This document shows, piece after piece, positions 57,384 through 64,000 of a stretch of 64,000 bases of DNA (position 1 is its first letter; each line of letters starts with the position of its first letter). The translations under genes and the position numbers were made by a program. Source of the DNA: Poa pratensis (taxonomy: Eukaryota > Streptophyta > Magnoliopsida > Poales > Poaceae); contig CAMZMU010000034.1 in NCBI GenBank assembly GCA_947311845.1, positions 82,298,516 to 82,362,515 of the forward strand, read 5' to 3'. Below the pieces are notes generated by a model. It ran no database searches. It had not been told where the DNA came from and worked only from the letters and a program-made list of their open reading frames with translations.

Positions 57384-57645
57384 AATCTTGTGACTCGACT
57401 GGCATCTGCCTAAAAGGTAGTCAAGAGCAAAGAGGAAAAAACGTGGGAGACATGAAAATGAACTCGGGGACTCGGTCCAAAATTATAGTTCGGCATGTGT
57501 CGTTTACTAACCCCTGTCTTTACCTTTCGTTTATGTCGGATGACTTTGAAACATACCTCGGAATTTACCAAGTACTGTATGCTATGAACAACAATCTTGT
57601 GACTCGACTGGCATCTGCCTAAAAGGTAGTCAAGAGCAAAGAATG
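57384..57645 (+). repeat. Short direct repeats in element C interior
   Basis: The block AATCTTGTGACTCGACTGGC plus about 30 further bases occurs at 57384 and 57593, about 209 bp apart, in a longer imperfect repeat. AGCATGATAGTAACAGAG also recurs at about 57728 and 57823. Confidence 0.75.
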
Positions 57646-57841
57646 CCAAACATAGTAAACACGAAAGTAAACTCGAGCAATCATTCAAAAGGATTCGACG
57701 TAAAGCTTAGAAAAGCATGGTTCGGATAAGCATGATAGTAACAGAGGTAGCAAAAGGAACTACTTAAGTTTGATTACATCTGCGTCCCGGCATACCGGGG
57801 ATTTAATGAAGTTTTTTGGCCAAGCATGATAGTAACAGAGT

Positions 57842-60800
57842 TCAGGTCGAGGCATCAGGAATTACGTCGGCAGCAGCCGAGGTAGCCTGGGAGGTGCTGG
57901 CAACGTCGGCAGTAACCTCGGCACCAGCTTGTGGAGAAGCCTCGGTTTCTGCTTCGCGGGTGTCACCATCGTCACCTTGCTCGGCTTCGACGTCGGATTC
58001 TGTTTCGTATTCATCCTCTTCTGGCTCGTCATCTTCGGCGTCGGAGTAGGTGTCTCCCTCGCTCAAGTTCTTGGTGTTGGCATATCCAGCGAAGAAGGAA
58101 GCCATCTTTTCGCGCCGCTGGATGAGAATTGGGTCCGTGGACCAGGGCGAATTTCGGCGAAGAGTGTCCATCTTTTCGAGGTCAGCTTCTCGCACCAAGT
58201 CATGATGAATTTGAGAGCGGCATCAGCTCCAGCGCGAGCCGAGGATGAGCGCCACTCTCGAAGTCTTTGTTCGGCTTCACGAAGCTTGGCGGCGAGCTCA
58301 GGCGTAGTATTGGGAGCATCGGCAAGAGGCCACAAGGCTCGGAAAGCAGACACACCTGCATCAAGGAGTTCGGACCCAATGGTTTTCAAGGGATGGATCC
58401 GAGCTTTGATGGCCACGATGTGGTCCTCAATGGTCCAGGCGGGGTTCGTCTCGCTACGCCTCTTCCTGTGCTGATCAGTGATATTGCGAGCCGAAACTTG
58501 GGTGTAGGTGAAGTGCTCTGCAGAAGAATAGCCTGTTAATAATGAAAGAAACAGTTCGGCAAAGAGCCAGTACTGTTGAGGACAAAGCAAGGATAAGGGG
58601 GGCAAGAAGCTTACCGTCCATTTCTTTGTTGATACGTTCCAGCGTCGGGAGGAGCTGGTTAACCGAAGCTTGAAGGGCTTCATAAGCCTCGGTGGCCGAG
58701 GTGGCGCGGGCCTCGGCTAACTGGAGCGCATTCTCATGTTCCTTGGCGGCATCCTCCCGAAGTTTCTTCTCTGTTTCAACAACACTGGCCTTTTCCGCCT
58801 GCAGCTGCTCTGTTTCCGACGTCCGCAGCTCGGTGATGCGCTTCAGTTCCTTTACCAGACGAGCTACTTCGGCTTTCTCTAGTTGGAGCTTTTCGTCCAA
58901 AGAGTTCTTTTCTGCAAGGACGGCCTTGTGCTCGTCGTGGAGTTTCTTGTGGTCAAACAGGAGGGTATGGAAGATGTCCGTGCGGACGTTCATAGTATTC
59001 TGCAAGGAAGAAAAACATAGCTCGGTTAGAAAGGCTATACCTCGACAAGAGTCTCGGGGACTCGGAGTCAAATCATTGGAAAAATGTTGCCGGGGTATGC
59101 CTCGACAGGAGTCTCGGGGACTCGTACCCGAGGTGCATGATAAAGTAAGGTAAAATGGTTTGAGATTCAAGCCAAACAATTTTAACTCCGGCGGAGCGTC
59201 AATAGTTTACCTCGAATCTCGGGGACTGGGAATGGTGGATATTAGATGAGATACTGCATGAAAGTAAAGAGAATAGGACTTACGTCGATGTTTTGAGCAG
59301 CACGCAGGGCAGCAACTTGTAGGTCGTGGACGCTTCGGCCGCAGGCGCTGTTTCCCGCAGGGTGCTCACCTACCGGAGCAGCTAGGGAGGCCGAGGAGAC
59401 CTCGTCTGCAGAATTCCAGTCTGCGTTGTAGTGTTCCAAGGAGCCGAGGCTCTGATCACTGTCAGTGCGCAGAGGAGGATATCCCCACGGTCCGCCCTGC
59501 TCGATGCCCCTAACCGAGGCCTCCAAGGCTTGAGCAGCCTCGGAGCTTGAAGCAGGCCGGTTATCCAGTATAAGAGATGTCCTCCGAGCATATTCGTCGG
59601 CCGGAGGAGCAGTCTCATCAACGGGTGCGGCAAATGGAGGGATTCGGCGTGACACCGGGGGAGGAGACCTCGGTTGCATCCTTGAGGGAGAAGAGATAGT
59701 CAGGGTGCCAGACCCAGATGTTGGTTTGGGGGTGACCTTAGACTTCACCATCTCTTTCTCTTTCTCCTTGCCTTTCTCCAACGGCAAGGTAGTCTGGCGA
59801 ACTGGTTTTTGGGGCTGCTTTGGGCTGCTGCTTGGGCTGTTGCTTCTGCTGAAGCTTCTGCTGTTGCTGTTGTTGGTTGCGGGCAGTCTGGCTGCGGGGG
59901 AGAGTCGAGGCTCCGGCAAGGCGGTAGCCGGAGTGCTGGCGCGATTGGTCCCCGCACCCGTTTGAGGACGCGGAGAACTCTGGCCTCGGGTGGGGCAGAT
60001 TTCTCCAAGGCCGGGCCAGACCTCGGTGGAGGAGATACGGGGCGAGAGTTCGTCGGGGTGGTCGTGGCTTCAGAGGCACCAACGGGTGCAGTCATGGAGG
60101 ATACCTCCTGATCCACTTCTATGGGGTCACTGCAACGAAGGAAGATGGTCAAGTGTTAGTACCGAGGTGATAAGTTTAAGCAACAAACTTTGTTGGCTAT
60201 AGAAGCAAAGCATTACCCATCCGAAGTAGGAAACTTCTTGCCCCCTCGGGCATGAGGAGGATTTCCGGACTTCTTCAGCCGACGTCTCTTGACCGGAGCC
60301 GCAGTGGGTCCGGAGGCTCCAGTGGCGGATGGTTCGGCGGCCGAAGTTGCGGCACCAGCGCGTTTCCGGCTGGTTGCTGGAGTAAAGTTCGGAAGGTGAG
60401 GAAGGCAGGAGATAGGTACCGCGTTTATTGGTTCCATGACGAGAAATCCCTCCTCGTCATCCGAAATCTCTTGAACTGAAGCTTGTGCTTGAGGCTTACC
60501 CGCGGTGGTGACGCGGGCCGAGGCAATGGGCATGTAATCCTCGTTGTCAGGGTCCTCGTTGGATGGTGGGTCCTCGACAGGAAGATCCTTGCCGAAGTGG
60601 TCCGCAGGATGGACTCCATCCTCGGCGGTCTGGCGGGAGAACAGCTATATGGCAGACATATGAAAAGGAGTTAGGAAGAAAATGGTCAAGATGAACGTCG
60701 GTAGCAAGACCTCGGTGGTAAAGGAGTACCGAAGAAAACGTCGGAACAGCGTACCTGTTTTGGTGGCTTGGTCCTGTAGTGGGGTTCCCTTCCCCATGTC

Positions 60801-61713
60801 CAAGCGTCAGATATCTTGGACTTGGTGATAGCTCGGACTCGCCGAGCTACAGCGGCGTTGTCCAGTGCAACATGCGTATGGCGGGTTGGATCATAAAGAC
60901 CGCTCATGTGGCAGATCTTGTGAGTCCTCGCCTGGAGAGGGGAGACCCTGCGCTTCACAAATGTGCAGGCCAGATCGTCAGCCGTCAGGACTTTCCCGTC
61001 GTTCGCAGGGTCCTCCGGGTCCTGCCATTTCGCAACATACCCATGGATGGACTTGATTTCGCTGGTGAGAGGGGGAGTGTAGTCCCAGTTGAGCGGTTCG
61101 GTAGGAGGGCTGAGGTTAAACACCGGCAGATTGAGGAAGTCCTCTTCGCCGGAGTTCTTCACGTAAAACCACGTCCGGAGCCACTTGCGAACGGTGTCCG
61201 GAGTAGCGATACGTGGGAAGATGGAGTTTCGGCGAGGAGCTATGATGGCTGCTCCGCAGGCGGTTAGTAGCTTGGGCAGATCCTTGTTTTTCGGATCCGG
61301 GATCACTTGCCGCTTAAGTTGGAAGTAGCGAGAAAAGAGGTCTACCGTGGCTTTGAGGCCGAGGTATCCCTCAGAGAAGGAAACGATGCAGGAGAGAGTG
61401 GTGATGGCGTTGGCGGGGAGGTGATGAACCTGGAGTCGAACTTGTCGAGGAAGCTCCGGAAGAAATCACTAACGGGCAGTCCGAAGCCGCGCTGGAAGTG
61501 CGCGACGAAGACCACCCGTTCCCCTTCCTTGACTTGAGGCTCGAGTTCGCCCTCTGGCAGGCGACACTCTACCCCGGCGGGAATCCGCCGAGTCGCCCTG
61601 AGCCACTGGATTTCGTCCGGAGTTACATCCGAACCTTCCCAGCCGGCTCGTTCTCCGACCTCCAGTTCGAGGTCTGGAACCTCGGTTTGTTCCGAAGTCT
61701 CAGGAGGAGACAT
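57842..61713 (-). pseudogene. Antisense multi-exon gene of element C (PF04195-like 'putative gypsy type transposon' protein)
   Basis: First coding exon about 61728-60755, ATG at 61713 (MSPPETSEQTEVPDLELEVG). It contains VVFVAHFQRGFGLPVSDFF and, after a one-base loss near 61436, YVKNSGEEDFLNLP and SGLYDPTRHTHVALDN. Later exons: about 60643-60219 (KRRRLKKSGNPP), 60128-59285 (Pro/Ser-rich, frame change inside), 58997-58617 (long coiled coil, KNSLDEKLQLEKAEVARLVK), about 58530-58250, and 58198-57842 (acidic C-terminus). The order of globular PF04195-type domain, low-complexity linker, coiled coil and acidic tail is typical of this plant repeat-encoded family. Function is unknown, possibly gag-like. 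Frameshifts make the copy inactive. Confidence 0.65.
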
Positions 61714-62190
61714 CTCGGCAGAATCAATCTGCAGAAGAGTGCACAGAAGTTTAGCAAAGAAAAAGTGAATCTGGAATCTAAGGCTATATCTGGCTAACTC
61801 AGGAGGAGTTGGACGGCTATCTAATATACATAGAGGCATATCTATGCTAGGCGAGCATCATCCGAGGTATGAAACTCGTACTACCCAAAAAAGTATGCAA
61901 GTAAGATCTACCGGAGGAGGTAAATAGAGTTTTATTCAAGAACATATGAAGAACCAAGCGCAAAGAGGAAGAAACCTAGGGCAATGCCTAGGGTATCAGA
62001 AAGGGAGTACATACCGTGAAAACGAGGTGCTGAAGGGCGGCGCCGGTGACGCGGTCGCAGCGGCGACGAAGGAGCTGCTCGTCGGCGGCGGCGGGAACGT
62101 GTTTCTCTCAACCGGAAGCGGCGGCACTGGTGGCGATGGAGGCGAGAGGGCGAGTGAGGAGGAAGATGGCGAAGTTACCCGTGGGGCCCT

Positions 62191-62197
62191 ACTTATA
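62191..62197 (-). promoter_or_regulatory. TATA box for the antisense gene of element C
   Basis: The minus strand reads GGCTATAAGTAGGGCCCC. Downstream is a GC-rich leader, then a good donor CACG|GTATGTAC near 62014, and an acceptor CTGCAG at 61731-61729 just before the ATG at 61713. This suggests a separate transcription unit opposite to the LTR promoter. Confidence 0.55.
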
Positions 62198-62724
62198 GCC
62201 GCGCGCGGTAACTGCCCGCTTTAACTGCGCCACTACCGCGCGGTTATCGGGAGGCGCGGGATCGTGTGCGAGTGGGCGCACGGTTGCGCGGTCTGCGGCC
62301 GCACGATCGGCCACATCGTGGGCCGCAGAGTGGCAACCGCCCACCCCGGATTTCCTGCGCTGGTCAGCACAAAATCGAGGGGTCGTGGGCGGTCAAGTAC
62401 TTGAGTGCGCAGGTGCGCTGTTCGGTGGGTCCGGCTGACGAGGGCGGCGTGTGGTCAGAATCTGCTTGGCAGAGGTCCGGATTCCGAAGCCCGGGCAGAG
62501 ATTCTTCGCCACGTACCTCGGAAAATCTTGAGGCAAGTTGGTGCTGAGTCAGATAGCTCGGAGAGTTCAGTTCGCATATCTACCTCGGATTGGATGGTGG
62601 TGTATGGGAGGTACCTCGGCATGACTATGTTGGAGGTCGGTTTAGGAGGTGGTGTAAGGCTTGTTTTGAACCTGCTACGGCCCTCCTTCCGAGGTCGTAG
62701 GACCGCACCAGCTTCGGGGACTAA

Positions 62725-64000
62725 TGTCGGGGAGTATCCCCGGGTAGGGTCAAGGCTTGGCATAAGGTGGTGTTCCAAGTTGTGCCGAGGTACGGAAAGG
62801 GCCGACCTGTTTGGGCCTGGGAAGGTCCGAGCTTCATCTTGACCTGGAGAATACAGGCCGACCTATTTTGGCCCAGAGGGGTCCGAGGTATACTGTGGCC
62901 AGGGCCGAGGTTCACAGTCCGAGCTATGTTCTGCCGACCTAACTACCTCAGTGCGGTGGTTTGCGTTGTGGGTGCAGGAGAAGCTGTGGGAAGGAAGTAA
63001 GATCCGAGCTAGTAAAAGATATTAAGCGCAAGACCCAAGGTACGGCACGGACGCGCCGAGCTAACCGAGGTGATGGGCTGTAGGTCGGGCCGGAGTCAAT
63101 GCTCCTGTCACTTCCAGCCGGGTACTAGAGCGCCTGACACGGGAGCGTCTGTCAAGGGCATGGCAGAGGCGTGCTCCGGGTTCGGCGGGCCTGCACGTCT
63201 CCGACCGCTGACCACGCGAGGTCTGGGTAAAGGCTACGAGGTAGCTCTGCCAGGCCACGTCCTGTCTCGGTCAGAGGGGACATGCTAGCTCTGCCGTAGG
63301 CTACAGGAGATGGGCAAGCCACGTCTTGTCCCCGACCGAGGTACGGTGGTACGGTGGTGACCGTTGCAGAGGCATGGCAACAGTGTTCTGCGAGGGGCAC
63401 AATGGTAACCCGGCTGGCCTATATAGTGGGCTTCACCCTCTCCTGCTGAGGGGACGGACGATTGAGCATCGAAGGTAAAGAGAGAAAGAGAGAGAGAAGC
63501 TCGGATACCTCGGAGAGACCTCGGTTCAGGCTCGGACTGCCTTTTCCTCTCTTTGTAGCATCATCTTCCACACGAGTTCTCACCATTGTATCATCATACA
63601 GCTCGAGGAGCAGCTTGTACTTGTCACTTGGAGCTATACACTGACTAGGATAGTGCTGCAGTAGGGGTGTTACCTCCGCAAGAGGGCCCCGAAGCAGGGT
63701 ACATCGTGGTGTGTTTTGTGTTCTTGCTTTCTTGGTTCTTTGTTCGAGTTCTTGCGTGTTCTTGCGTGTGCACTTCTTGAGTGCATAAACCCTCCCCGGA
63801 TTCCCCCAACGACCATTCGGCCCCATCTTAGCCATACCTATGGCATCTGCCGTGATCCCACCACGACATGCAGAGTGTGTAGTAAGTGGAAGACGTGTTT
63901 TCCCCACGAGGGGTGACTCGAGGGTTTAATATCGAACTCTCGGGGAATCAGTAGTGAAGATTTATCTTTCCTATCCTTCTTTTGGTTACCTACAAAACAA
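62725..64000 (+). repeat. Element C right LTR (incomplete at window edge)
   Basis: Starts TGTCGGGGAGTATCC. The TATA region TATATAG lies near 63420 and is followed by a GC-balanced leader with no gene. No CA end or target duplication is found before the window ends. Confidence 0.75.

Larger units (their letters stand above)
56458..64000 (+). mobile_element. LTR retrotransposon C with antisense gene, runs off the window
   Basis: Direct repeats starting TGTCGGGGAG.TATCCCCGGG occur at 56458 and 62725. The plus strand before 62725 reads AGCTTCGGGGACTAA, a polypurine-like tract, and both copies carry a plus-strand TATATAG, so the element runs left to right. The left copy matches only to 57282. The right copy continues past 63542 with a long leader to the window end. 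No sense gag or pol is seen. The interior holds a gene on the minus strand and short tandem repeats. Antisense extra ORFs are known in Tat-lineage Ty3/gypsy elements, which is my tentative placement. Confidence 0.78.

Noticed and set aside
63419..63907. Minus-strand ORF of 162 codons at the window end
   Set aside because: Lies in the LTR/leader of element C opposite its transcription direction and has no domain.

Overview
This window is nuclear DNA of a grass, most likely Triticeae (wheat, barley, Aegilops). The evidence is the many TA-flanked Stowaway MITEs, LTR retrotransposons with tRNA-Asp primer sites and AAGCTTGGGG polypurine tracts, intron-rich plant genes, and a nitrate reductase that reads like the barley and wheat enzymes. 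Three host genes lie in the left half. The right half is almost entirely nested mobile DNA.

Layout. 1-2.8 kb: a non-autonomous hAT-like element in empty sequence. 2.8-6.7 kb (+): a DUF1644 zinc-finger-like gene with a 2.1-kb intron in its 5' UTR. 7.9-21.6 kb (-): separase, the cohesin-cleaving protease. I rebuilt 27 coding exons and about 2,200 codons. It carries both catalytic residues, but two exons are one base short, one junction is out of phase, and a 100-bp unit is repeated four times across its stop codon. 21.8-25.0 kb: a Pack-MULE with 147-bp TIRs and a perfect 9-bp target duplication. It carries WRKY and GT14/DUF266 gene fragments and was later hit by a solo LTR. 27.1-30.2 kb (-): an apparently intact three-exon nitrate reductase of 891 aa. 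Its promoter and first 37 codons are tandemly duplicated at 32.2-34.6 kb.

35.2-41.0 kb: two PIF/Harbinger elements, one with only a Myb/SANT-type ORF1 and one with only a decayed transposase. 41.5-42.5 kb: a CACTA end and two foldback elements. 42.5-56.4 kb: nested LTR retrotransposons in minus orientation. A gag/protease-only element (A) was invaded, inside its primer binding site, by a second element (B) that has two full LTRs. Beyond A's upper LTR lies the internal end of a further relative. 56.5-64.0 kb: a retroelement (C) whose LTR promoter points right, while its interior holds a multi-exon gene on the opposite strand with its own TATA box.

The three host genes do unrelated work: separase in sister-chromatid separation, nitrate reductase in nitrate assimilation, and the DUF1644 protein in an unknown role. 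What links them is transposon activity at their edges. A Pack-MULE sits 190 bp from the separase start codon, MITEs and a tandem duplication reshape the nitrate reductase upstream region, and a tandem repeat lies at the separase 3' end. I saw no tRNA, rRNA, CRISPR array or bacterial feature. I found no clearly new molecular system. The most unusual structures are the Pack-MULE chimera, the duplicated nitrate reductase promoter, the damaged separase and the antisense gene in element C.
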